From positions 4,265,001 to 4,329,000 of the forward strand of contig NZ_CP083451.1 in NCBI RefSeq assembly GCF_020080045.1: 64,000 bases of DNA. The letters are read 5' to 3'. The stretch comes from Comamonas odontotermitis (GTDB taxonomy: Bacteria; Pseudomonadota; Gammaproteobacteria; Burkholderiales; Burkholderiaceae_C). The notes beneath the pieces are model-generated. The model made no database searches. It was given only the letters and a program-made list of their open reading frames with translations, and was not told the DNA's origin. This document shows, piece by piece, positions 37,907 through 46,402 of this stretch (the first letter of the stretch is position 1; the number at the start of each line of letters is the position of its first letter). The position numbers and the translations under genes are program-made.

Positions 37907-38003
37907 GTGAAGTCTCCTGTAGAGCCCACACTGTGGCCAAAATCGATGCTGCTGAGCACTGCCTTCGAGCGGCTAGCAGATATGCCTGTTCGGCATGGCT
38001 ACG

Positions 38004-38459
38004 CTACAGGCCCTCTTCCCCGGCTCCATCCAGCACCTTGCGCACCACCTCTCCGCCAAAACCGCGGCTGGCCAGAAAACGCATCTGTTTTGCCCGCTCC
38101 TGCGGCGTGGAAGGCTGCTCGCCAAAGCGGCGCCGCCAGACTTCGCAGGCCCGCTGCAGCTCGGTGCCCCGCAGGCGATCCATGGCGTCGGCAATCAGCT
38201 CGGCATCCACACCCTTGTGGCGCAACTCCTGCGCCACGCGATTGGCGCCGAAGCGCGCCGCCTTGGTATGGAGCACGCTCTCCACCAGTCGCTCGGCGCT
38301 GATGAAGCCCTTGGCTTCGAGCGCATCGAGCACGGCATTCAGATCATCGCCCTCTTCCAGGTGCGGGCTGAGTTTGGTCACCAGTTCGGCACGCGAGTGC
38401 TCGCGCTGCGCCAGATAGCGCAGTGCGCGGCCTTGGAGGGAGAGTTTGGCAAACGACAT
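38004..38459 (-). CDS. recX: Regulatory protein RecX
   Basis: 151 residues. Three-helix repeats are visible: GRALRYLAQREHSRAELVTK L near residue 9, FISAERLVESVLHTKAARFG near 52 and FLASRGFGGEVVRKVLDG at the end. RecX binds the RecA filament groove and limits its growth. The start is ATG 38459; GTG 38471 would add four residues. It follows recA on the same strand, separated by a palindromic repeat that may reduce recX expression. Confidence 0.92.
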   Translation of the reverse strand: MSFAKLSLQGRALRYLAQREHSRAELVTKLSPHLEEGDDLNAVLDALEAKGFISAERLVESVLHTKAARFGANRVAQELRHKGVDAELIADAMDRLRGTELQRACEVWRRRFGEQPSTPQERAKQMRFLASRGFGGEVVRKVLDGAGEEGL

Positions 38460-38488
38460 TCCGAATGACACCCGAATTGCTATAAAAC

Positions 38489-38531
38489 AAATAGCTGCCC
38501 GCGCACATCTACTGTGCGCAGACAGCTATTT
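38489..38531. repeat. Palindromic repeat / attenuator between recA and recX
   Basis: Outer arms AAATAGCTG (38489-38497) and CAGCTATTT (38523-38531), inner arms GCGCACA and TGTGCGC. On the minus strand the hairpin is followed by TTTGTTTTA, so it can act as a partial terminator between recA and recX. Confidence 0.75.
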
Positions 38532-38561
38532 TTACTGAATCCAATGGATGGCGAGCCCGGG

Positions 38562-39638
<1,077 letters not shown>

Positions 39639-39686
39639 GGATTTGTCCTTGCGTTTAAGAGTCATGTCGTATGGATTTCTATCCAG

Positions 39687-39702
39687 CTGTTTGCATATAC
39701 AG
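39687..39702 (-). promoter_or_regulatory. LexA (SOS) box of recA
   Basis: CTGTTTGCATATACAG fits CTG-N10-CAG with an AT-rich spacer, 49 bases upstream of the recA start. Confidence 0.92.
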
Positions 39703-39703
39703 A

Positions 39704-39719
39704 CTGGATGCTTGAACAG
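39704..39719 (-). promoter_or_regulatory. Second, weaker LexA-like box
   Basis: CTGGATGCTTGAACAG keeps the CTG and CAG ends with a 10-base spacer and begins one base after the first box, suggesting tandem LexA binding. Confidence 0.55.
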
Positions 39720-39758
39720 TAGTTTATGGGATTGGTATATTTTATAAAATCATTTTTT

Positions 39759-39777
39759 TAGTCAGTTTAGTTGACTA
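39759..39777. promoter_or_regulatory. Candidate MarR operator
   Basis: TAGTCA (39759-39764) and TGACTA (39772-39777) are inverted around GTTTAGT, in an AT-rich stretch 60-78 bases before the MarR start and in the shared promoter region with recA. Confidence 0.55.
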
Positions 39778-39836
39778 TATATAAAATACCGACACCGACG
39801 TGATCTGGCGAAAAAGCCCTTTGTTTTCAAGGACCC

Positions 39837-40337
39837 ATGCCCATTCTTCTTCCCCACCTGCCTGACGACAGCTGGCGCCTGACGCACCTGGGCCGCCTTC
39901 TGGGCCATGCCATGCGCCGCTTCGATGCCCGCGTGCTGCAGCTGATGGCACAGGACGAAGCGGTACCGCTTGCCCTGTCGAACCTGGCAGCGCGCGACCA
40001 GGTGAGCGCCGCCCATATCCACATTACCCGGCACCTGGCGCTGGCCGGTGACCGCCTGACCAACCTGGCCGAGCGCGCTGGCATGAGCAAGCAGGCCATG
40101 GCCAACCTGGTGGATCAGTGCGAAGCCTGGGGATTGGTGACGCGCGAGAGCGATCCGCGTGACGCACGGGCCCGCATCGTGCGCTTTACCGGCTCCGGCC
40201 TGCTGTGGCTGCAGGCTTTCGAGCGCGCAGTAACACAGGCAGAGGCCGAGTTCCGCACCGAGGTGGGCGACGAAGTGGCGACGGTGGTGAAACTGGGGCT
40301 GGAGGCGTATTGCGGCAGCGATGAACAGATTTTTTGA
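39837..40337 (+). CDS. MarR family transcriptional regulator
   Basis: 166 residues. A winged helix-turn-helix lies at residues 60-115 (HLALAGDRLTNLAERAGMSK QAMANLVDQCEAWGLVTRES, then DPRDARARIVRFT for the beta-wing with its conserved Asp-Arg). Helices on both sides make the dimer interface. The regulated gene is not obvious; candidate operator sequence lies upstream in the intergenic region. AAGGACCC just before the ATG supports the start. Confidence 0.9.
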   Translation: MPILLPHLPDDSWRLTHLGRLLGHAMRRFDARVLQLMAQDEAVPLALSNLAARDQVSAAHIHITRHLALAGDRLTNLAERAGMSKQAMANLVDQCEAWGLVTRESDPRDARARIVRFTGSGLLWLQAFERAVTQAEAEFRTEVGDEVATVVKLGLEAYCGSDEQIF

Positions 40338-40431
40338 TCAAAAGCGGCTCTAAGAGCGTGTTTACGATCTCTACGCAGCCGCGTTGGAGTGCAATCGGGA
40401 TGAGTCCGAAGCGCTTATCCAGCAAGCGCTA
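40338..40431. repeat. Repeat remnant between converging genes
   Basis: GAGCGTGTTTACGATC followed by CTACGCAGCCGCGTTGGAGT looks like a fragment of a dispersed sequence or insertion-sequence end that I cannot name. Next to it AGCGCTT (40410-40416) and AAGCGCT (40424-40430) form a small hairpin that may end the genes on both sides. Confidence 0.4.
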
Positions 40432-41361
40432 TTAGCTCCGTTTTTCGAAGCGATAGAAGAGATTCGGCTCAGAGACCAGGTACAGCACGCCAGAGCCATC
40501 CATGGCCACGCCTTCAGGCTGGGGAATGGTGCGCTCCAGCCCGCTTTCGCCTGCCCACAGCGGCATCAGGCCGGCCAGATCGCCATTGCGGTCGTATTCG
40601 TACAGCACCGACGACTCCTCTCCCAGCAGCAGCAGATTGCCCGTGCGGGGATCGACTTCAACCGACGCCAGATCGGTGGTGGGCAGACCGGTGGGGTCGG
40701 CAGGCTCCCACGAATTGACAGTCACGGAGGGCGAAGCGCCAGTACCGGGAGCGAAGGCGGGCAGACTGATGCGCAATACCTGCATGGGCCATTTTTCCGT
40801 CACTGCAACGAGTTGCCGGCGCTGCCCGTCCCAGCTCAGGCCTTCCACTCCGAAGTTCTTGATCTCCGTATCGCCCAATGCCAGAGACTGGGTCTGGCTC
40901 AGCACCACCTTGCGGCCTTCCGGCACGATCTCCACCCAGTGGATGCGGTTGCGGCGTTCGTCCGCAATGGCGAACCAGTTGCCATCGATATGGGCAACCC
41001 CTTCAGGGTCATCGGCGCCTTCCAGGGGCATGAGGCGCAGCAGTTCGCCCTTGGTGTTCAACTCGGCCACGCTGGGCGGGCGGTTGATTACGGCAAAGAG
41101 GGTATGGGTGTGCGGGCTGTAGGTCAGACCCGAGAGGTTGTCGCGAATGCCGATGACCGGTTTGGCCTGCTCTGTTGCGTGGTAACGCGCCAGCTGCGCG
41201 TTCGCAGCCGGAGCAGCACGCTCTGCTGCGATTGCACCGTGCCAGGGCAGGCGCATGGTGTTCAGGTGCAGACAGATCGCAACCAGCGCCAGCAAGGCCA
41301 TGACCGCCGCTATCCGGCGGCGGCGCAACCGCCACCCCAACACCTGGGTATCCCGTTTCAT
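40432..41361 (-). CDS. SdiA-regulated domain (YjiK-like) beta-propeller protein
   Basis: 309 residues. A basic N terminus precedes one hydrophobic helix (AAVMALLALVAICLHLNTM, about 19-38), acting as anchor or signal. The rest shows propeller-type repeats, NLSGLTYSPHTHTLFAVINR near residue 74, ADDPEGVAHIDGNWFAIADE near 115, PQPEGVAMDGSGVLYLVSEP at the end, as in the SdiA-regulated family. Function not established; the domain is placed in the periplasm by the anchor. Confidence 0.88.
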   Translation of the reverse strand: MKRDTQVLGWRLRRRRIAAVMALLALVAICLHLNTMRLPWHGAIAAERAAPAANAQLARYHATEQAKPVIGIRDNLSGLTYSPHTHTLFAVINRPPSVAELNTKGELLRLMPLEGADDPEGVAHIDGNWFAIADERRNRIHWVEIVPEGRKVVLSQTQSLALGDTEIKNFGVEGLSWDGQRRQLVAVTEKWPMQVLRISLPAFAPGTGASPSVTVNSWEPADPTGLPTTDLASVEVDPRTGNLLLLGEESSVLYEYDRNGDLAGLMPLWAGESGLERTIPQPEGVAMDGSGVLYLVSEPNLFYRFEKRS

Positions 41362-41584
41362 TCTGCCCTGTCTGGTTGAACACGCCTGTGCGCCAGGGCA
41401 CCATGCCGGGGCTGAAAACGCGTACGCGCATGGTACGCGATGCCGTGCGGCATTTTTGTGACGCGGTCATGCACGCTCGCTCACCTGCAGGCACAGCGCC
41501 ACGCCCGGCCAATCGCCATACACGGCATCAACAGGCTCTAGAATCAACCGAAACAGCGCACAGCGCATACCAACAGGAGACCCC

Positions 41585-42265
41585 ATGCGAATTCTGATTG
41601 CCGAAGACGACCAGGTGCTGGCCGACGGCCTGCTGCGCAGTCTGCGCAACTCGGGCGCTGTGGTGGACCACGTGGCCACTGGCACCGAAGCCGATGCCGC
41701 ACTGATGGCCAACAACGAGTTTGACCTGCTGATCCTCGACCTGGGCCTGCCCAAGATGCACGGGCTGGAAGTACTCAAAAGGCTGCGCGCGCGCGGATCT
41801 GCGATACCCGTGCTGATTCTCACCGCCGCCGAAAGCGTGGACGAGCGCGTACAAGGCCTTGATCTGGGGGCCGACGACTACATGGCCAAGCCCTTTGCGC
41901 TGTCGGAGCTGGAAGCGCGCGTGCGGGCTCTCACGCGCCGCAGCGCAGGCATGAGCACCACCCTGATCCAGCACGGACCGCTGGAATACGACCAGGCGGG
42001 GCGCGTCGCCACGCTGGAAGGCCGGATGCTGGAGTTGTCCGCGCGCGAGCTGGGCCTGCTGGAGGTGTTGCTGCAGCGCAGCGGCCGCCTCGTCAGCAAG
42101 GACCAGTTGGTCGAGCGCCTGTGTGAATGGGGAGAAGAAGTCAGCACCAATGCCATCGAGGTGTACATCCACCGCCTGCGCAAGAAAATCGAGAAGGGCC
42201 CGGTACGCATTGCCACCGTGCGCGGCCTGGGCTATTGCCTCGAAAAGATCCAGCCTGCGGCCTGA
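41585..42265 (+). CDS. OmpR/PhoB-type response regulator (TctD/QseB-like)
   Basis: 226 residues. The receiver has the acidic pair EDD at 7-9, phospho-acceptor Asp52 in LILDLGLPKMHG, and Lys102 in YMAKPF. The C-terminal winged-helix DNA-binding domain (about 128-222) ends with AIEVYIHRLRKKI and VRGLGYCLE. It is partnered with the kinase that starts 69 bases later. AGGAGA 8 bases before the ATG supports the start. Confidence 0.95.
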   Translation: MRILIAEDDQVLADGLLRSLRNSGAVVDHVATGTEADAALMANNEFDLLILDLGLPKMHGLEVLKRLRARGSAIPVLILTAAESVDERVQGLDLGADDYMAKPFALSELEARVRALTRRSAGMSTTLIQHGPLEYDQAGRVATLEGRMLELSARELGLLEVLLQRSGRLVSKDQLVERLCEWGEEVSTNAIEVYIHRLRKKIEKGPVRIATVRGLGYCLEKIQPAA

Positions 42266-42270
42266 CCATC

Positions 42271-42318
42271 ATTTCATAGCAGCCAGCGCTTTGTAGATGG
42301 GCGCTGACAGCACTTTAG
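42271..42318. repeat. Palindromic repeat between the regulator and kinase genes
   Basis: TTTCATAGCAGCCAGCGCTT, a short loop, then GGGCGCTGACAGCACTTT: imperfect inverted arms of the dispersed repeat family. It sits inside what should be one two-gene operon. Confidence 0.6.
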
Positions 42319-42333
42319 ACCACAAGGACTGCC

Positions 42334-43788
42334 TTGGCCCTGTTTCGCGGTGAGCAGCGTTCCCTGTTCGGTGAGATCCTCGACTGGATGCTCACCCCGC
42401 TGCTGCTGCTGTGGCCGGTGTCGCTCGCGCTGACCTGGCTGGTGGCGCAGAACCTGGCCAACAAGCCGTTCGACCGCGCGCTGGAGTACAACGCCCACGC
42501 TCTGGCACAGCTGGTGAGTGTGCATGGTGGGCAGACCTATTTCAATCTGCCCCAGCCCGCCAGCGAAATTCTGCGCGCCGATGACTCGGACGCCGTGTAC
42601 TACCAGGTAACGGCGCCCAATGGACGTTTTCTGGCTGGCGAATCGGAACTGCCCCCGCCCCAGGACGACCAGGAGCGCCCCGTCGGCCTGGTACAGCTGC
42701 GCGATGCCGAGTTGCGCGGCGTGGAAGTGCGAATCGCCTGGATCTGGGTGCGCCTGTCGCTGCCCGAGCCCAATCTGGCGCTGATCCAGGTCGCCGAGAC
42801 GCGCGAGAAACGCAGCGTGCTGGCCACCGAGATCATCAAAGGCGTGATGCTGCCGCAGTTCGTCATCCTGCCGCTGGCGGTGCTGCTGGTCTGGCTGGCA
42901 CTGGCGCGCGGCATCAAGCCGCTGCACCAACTGGAGGAGCGCATCCGCGCGCGCAAGCCCGATGACCTCTCGCCCATCCACCACAAGGATGTTCCGCTGG
43001 AAGTGGTGCCGCTGGTCGACTCAGTCAACGACCTGCTGGGGCGCCTGAACGACTCGCTGGCCACGCAAAAGCGCTTTCTGGCCGATGCCGCCCACCAGCT
43101 CAAGACGCCCCTGGCGGGGCTGCGCATGCAGGCCGAGATGGCCCAGCGCGCCGATGCCAACGCCACAGACCTGAAACTGTCGCTGCAGCAGATCGGGCGC
43201 TCGAGCATGCGTGCCACCCACACCGTCAATCAATTGCTCTCGCTCGCACGCGCCGAAGGCCCAGGCGCCCTGCTGCAGCGCACGCCCTGCAACATGGCAG
43301 AGATCGTGCTGGATGCCATGCACGACGGCATAGACCGTGCGCTGGCCAAGCACATCGACATGGGCTACGAAGGCATGCAGGTGGACGACCCGGAAGTCTG
43401 GGTCAACGGCAATGCCACCTTGCTGGGCGAGCTGGTACGCAACCTGCTGGACAACGCCATCAACTACACGCCCTCAGGCCCCCGTGCGCCAGGCATCATC
43501 AATGTGCGCCTGTTGGCCGACCCGTTTGGCCACGTGCTGGTGCTGCAGGTGGAAAACTCCGGCCCCGGCATTGCCGAGGAAGACCGTGAACACATCTTCC
43601 AGCCCTTCTACCGCGTGCTCGGCAGCGATGTCGATGGCTCCGGATTGGGCCTGCCCATCGTGCAGGAAATCGCGCGCCAGCACGGCGCCAGCGTCACCCT
43701 GGAAGACGCCTATCCCAAGCAGACGCAGCGCGGCGTGGTGTTCAGCGTGCGGCTGCCGACGACCCAGAAGCCAGACGCTGCTGCATGA
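42334..43788 (+). CDS. Sensor histidine kinase (TctE-like)
   Basis: 484 residues. Two membrane helices (about 16-42 and 168-190) enclose a periplasmic sensor region. After a HAMP-like linker, the H-box KRFLADAAHQLKTPLAGLRM has the phospho-accepting His254; the N-box ELVRNLLDNAINYTP, G1 ENSGPGIAEEDREHIFQPFY and G2 SGLGLPIVQEIARQHG follow. The start is a TTG at 42334, chosen because AAGGA lies 6 bases upstream and the downstream codons fit TctE-like N termini. It probably senses an organic acid, by analogy with TctE. Confidence 0.93.
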   Translation: MALFRGEQRSLFGEILDWMLTPLLLLWPVSLALTWLVAQNLANKPFDRALEYNAHALAQLVSVHGGQTYFNLPQPASEILRADDSDAVYYQVTAPNGRFLAGESELPPPQDDQERPVGLVQLRDAELRGVEVRIAWIWVRLSLPEPNLALIQVAETREKRSVLATEIIKGVMLPQFVILPLAVLLVWLALARGIKPLHQLEERIRARKPDDLSPIHHKDVPLEVVPLVDSVNDLLGRLNDSLATQKRFLADAAHQLKTPLAGLRMQAEMAQRADANATDLKLSLQQIGRSSMRATHTVNQLLSLARAEGPGALLQRTPCNMAEIVLDAMHDGIDRALAKHIDMGYEGMQVDDPEVWVNGNATLLGELVRNLLDNAINYTPSGPRAPGIINVRLLADPFGHVLVLQVENSGPGIAEEDREHIFQPFYRVLGSDVDGSGLGLPIVQEIARQHGASVTLEDAYPKQTQRGVVFSVRLPTTQKPDAAA

Positions 43789-43831
43789 CCAATGCCCTCT
43801 GAGCCTGTGGCTGGAAAGCGGGGCGCTCCTG

Positions 43832-44635
43832 TCAGGAGCAGGCCTGCAGGTCCTTGCCATCCATCACATGCCAGCTTTGCACGCGCTTCTTGGTGGCAGC
43901 ATCAACGCGTGGCAGGCGCAGGGTGTAATTGATGGTCTCGGGCCGGTCCACCACCACCTTGGCGCCGCTCACGCCCTTTTTGCCCATGGCGGCCAGGTGG
44001 CGTTCTGCGGCTTCCTCGGTGGAAAAACGCCCCAGAGAAATGCCAGGCTCCAGGCTCGCCAGACGGGCGCGGTCGGTGCTGATGTCCAGCGCGCGCAACT
44101 CTTCGCGGCGTTTGTCCAACGCATCCTGGCTGCTGAACTTGCCGACATAGACCATCCAACGGCCCGCAGAGGTGGTGGAGTCGAGCTTCCAGCTGCCTTC
44201 GGGCAACTTGGCCAGTTGCAGACGCAGCGCCTCCACCTGCTTGGCATCGAAGCTGCCTGCCACCAGGCATTCCCGTTTCTCTGGCTTTTCGGGCTTTTCG
44301 GGCTTTTCAGCAGGCTTCTCGGCCAGCTTGTCTGTCGATTTGTCCGCAGGCTTTTCTGCCGCTTTGTCGGGCTCAACTGCTGGCTTGCCAGTTGCTTCCG
44401 AGGCTGGGTTCACAGGCGCCTCAGCGGCAGGCGCCGCGCTCTGCACCTGTTTTTGCGCCTGCTCCATTTCCTCGCGCGTCATGATGCGCAGCGCTTCGGG
44501 ATTGACCTGCTGCTGCAGGCGCTCGGGCTCGGCCGGGTTTTCAGGCGCCCAGCCCAGGCTGCGCAGCATGCCGTGCGAAAACGCGTAGTAGCCCGCATTG
44601 GCCAGCAACAGTAGCACGATGGCAAAACGAATCAT
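43832..44635 (-). CDS. SPOR domain-containing protein
   Basis: 267 residues. One N-terminal membrane helix (IRFAIVLLLLANAGYYAFS), then a low-complexity linker with Pro-Glu-Lys repeats (about 90-120), then a C-terminal region with SPOR-like pattern (AGRWMVYVGKFSSQDALDKR near residue 162, and SLGRFSTEEAAERHLAAMGK near 200). SPOR domains bind denuded peptidoglycan at the division septum. It follows birA by 39 bases, in one operon with birA and the SET gene. Confidence 0.88.
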   Translation of the reverse strand: MIRFAIVLLLLANAGYYAFSHGMLRSLGWAPENPAEPERLQQQVNPEALRIMTREEMEQAQKQVQSAAPAAEAPVNPASEATGKPAVEPDKAAEKPADKSTDKLAEKPAEKPEKPEKPEKRECLVAGSFDAKQVEALRLQLAKLPEGSWKLDSTTSAGRWMVYVGKFSSQDALDKRREELRALDISTDRARLASLEPGISLGRFSTEEAAERHLAAMGKKGVSGAKVVVDRPETINYTLRLPRVDAATKKRVQSWHVMDGKDLQACS

Positions 44636-44674
44636 CCCGACTTTTCCCTTGTCTTGGTCTGCACCGCCCGTGCG

Positions 44675-45553
44675 TCAGCCCTGCATCGGCGCCTGGGGGC
44701 GTACGCTGATCTCGGAACTGGTCACGCCCACCAGACCGGCGGCAGTCTGCACCTGCAGCGCACCATCTGCGGCCACGCCCTGCGCGACTCCCTGGGTGCC
44801 ATCGCTCAAGCTTACCGCACGGCCTGCCAATGCATCACGTGCAGCAAAACGCTGTTGCAGCGGCGCAAATCCCTGGCGGGCGAACGCCTGCACGGTAGCC
44901 ACCAGCGCGGGTACCACGGCGGCCAGCGCCTGCGGCGCATCCCAACGGCCGTCCACCATCTGCAAACTGCCGGGCACGGTGGAAAGGCCATCGCCCTGCG
45001 GCGCACGCACATTGATGCCGATGCCGATCACAACATAGCGCAACGCCTGTTGCGGATCAAAATACCCACCTGCGCTTGCTGTATGGGCACTGCCTGCTAT
45101 GAAACTTGCAGTTTCCACCAGAATGCCGGCGAGCTTGCGGTCGCCCGTCAGCCACAGGTCGTTGGGCCACTTGAGGCCGATTTTCGGCGCCTGCAGCGTG
45201 GCGTTGCCTGCAGCAGGCACCTGCGGCTGCAGGCTTTCCGCCACGCTCACGCCCACGGCCAACGACAGGCCGGACCAATCGCGCGGCGCGAGCGGCAGGC
45301 CCAGCGAGAACATCAGCGAATCGCCCACTTCGCTGCGCCAGGGGCGGCCCAGGCGGCCACGGCCTGCCGTCTGCTGCTCGGCCACCAGCAGGATCGGCTC
45401 CTGCCGGCCCTCACGCGCGCGGCGCATCAGCTCGGTGTTGGTGGAGTCGATGCTGGGCACGATCTCGATCGTGAAGCCCGGCAACTGTGGCTCTACAGCC
45501 TGCCAGATGGCCTCTGCAGGCCAACGGATGGGCTCCTGGCTGGCTGCGGTCAT
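44675..45553 (-). CDS. birA: Biotin--[acetyl-CoA-carboxylase] ligase
   Basis: 292 residues, the mono-functional form without the N-terminal DNA-binding domain of E. coli BirA, so it should not repress biotin genes. Motifs: SIDSTNTELMRRA near residue 34, the biotinyl-AMP loop AEQQTAGRGRLGRPWRS near 58, and LKWPNDLWLTGDRKLAGILV near 127 with the catalytic lysine. After LVETA an insertion of about 16 residues (SFIAGSAHTASAGGYF) is encoded by a sequence like the dispersed palindromic repeat. The ATG overlaps the SET gene stop (ATGA). Confidence 0.95.
   Translation of the reverse strand: MTAASQEPIRWPAEAIWQAVEPQLPGFTIEIVPSIDSTNTELMRRAREGRQEPILLVAEQQTAGRGRLGRPWRSEVGDSLMFSLGLPLAPRDWSGLSLAVGVSVAESLQPQVPAAGNATLQAPKIGLKWPNDLWLTGDRKLAGILVETASFIAGSAHTASAGGYFDPQQALRYVVIGIGINVRAPQGDGLSTVPGSLQMVDGRWDAPQALAAVVPALVATVQAFARQGFAPLQQRFAARDALAGRAVSLSDGTQGVAQGVAADGALQVQTAAGLVGVTSSEISVRPQAPMQG
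45059..45105. repeat. Palindromic-repeat derivative inside birA
   Basis: On the minus strand TTTCATAGCAGGCAGTGCC matches the repeat at 42273 in about 16 of its first 20 positions, and the far end CAAGCGCAGGTGGGTATTTT matches the arm of other copies in about 16 of 20. It is read in frame as a surface insertion of the ligase. Confidence 0.5.
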
Positions 45554-46242
45554 GCGCGGGTCTTTGCGGAAGTTCTGGCCTGTCTGGCCTTGGGTTTGGC
45601 CTTTGGCTTGGTTTCTGTTTTGGCTTTTGGCTTGGCCTTCGATTTTGGCTTCGGGTCTGCCTTGGCTTTGTTCTTGCGCTCAGCCTTGGCCTTCGCTGTG
45701 GTCTTGCCGCCTGTCTTGGGCTTCTGGCCAGGCTCGGCCAGGTCGCTGGCGGGGCCCTTGGGTTTCCAGCCCCGCTTGGGTGCCAGCATGGTGCCCCGGC
45801 AGTCCGCCGCGCCACAATGGCAGGCATAGTCGGCCTTCAGCTTGGCGGTGTAGCGCTCTTCGATGATGAGTCCGTAGTCGTAGCCCAGCTCCTCGCCAGC
45901 GCTGATATTGCGCAGCGCGCTGATGAAGATGCGATCCTCCACCTCTTCGGCAAAGCAGTTGGGATCGCAGCTGTGGTTGATCCAGCGGGCCGAGTTACCG
46001 CCATCGCCGCCATCGATCACGCGGTTGCCGTCGATCTGGAAGAAGAAGGTGTGGTTCGGGTGGGCTGGATCGTGCGGATGGCGGCGCTGGCTCTCCTCAT
46101 AGCTGATGACCTTGCCCGCGTATTCGACAATCACTTCGCCTTCTGCGATATCCTGCAGCGCAAAAACGCCCCTGCCGTGCACGCCGGAACGCCGTACCTG
46201 GATACGGCGGCCTGTTGAAAAATGGGGGACATTGCTCGGCAT
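45550..46242 (-). CDS. SET domain protein-lysine methyltransferase with lysine-rich tail
   Basis: 230 residues. The SET domain (about 12-130) has the opening RRSGVHGRGVFALQDIAEGE, the cofactor/pseudoknot motif ARWINHSCDPNC near residue 85 and ELGYDYGL near 118; a post-SET cysteine cluster ACHCGAADCRG near 140 completes a zinc site with the SCDPNC cysteine. The last 75 residues are an unfolded, highly basic Lys-Pro-Ala tail (KPKSKAKPKAKTETKPKAKP) like histone H1 tails, suitable for nucleic acid binding. Target unknown. It heads an operon with birA and the SPOR gene and is divergent from topB. Confidence 0.93.
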   Translation of the reverse strand: MPSNVPHFSTGRRIQVRRSGVHGRGVFALQDIAEGEVIVEYAGKVISYEESQRRHPHDPAHPNHTFFFQIDGNRVIDGGDGGNSARWINHSCDPNCFAEEVEDRIFISALRNISAGEELGYDYGLIIEERYTAKLKADYACHCGAADCRGTMLAPKRGWKPKGPASDLAEPGQKPKTGGKTTAKAKAERKNKAKADPKPKSKAKPKAKTETKPKAKPKARQARTSAKTRA

Positions 46243-46270
46243 GGGAATTTTTCTGCTACTTTAAAAATAA

Positions 46271-46301
46271 GCACATGCGCATGTGCGCGTACGTACATGC
46301 A
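46271..46301. other. 31-bp alternating purine-pyrimidine tract with a 16-bp palindrome
   Basis: GCACATGCGCATGTGC (46271-46286, perfect palindrome) continues as GCGTACGTACATGCA without a break in purine-pyrimidine alternation. A related CGCGCACATGCGCGTG follows at 46307-46322. Such tracts can flip to Z-DNA or extrude cruciforms under negative supercoiling. It lies between the divergent SET and topoisomerase III genes. Confidence 0.8.
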
Positions 46302-46402
46302 GGCGCCCGCGCACATGCGCGTGAAGCGTGCATTGTAAGAGCGTGCTCAGAGAGCCAGCAATTCACAGCGTTGGCAGACCCCAGATTGATGAGAGTGAAC
46401 CC

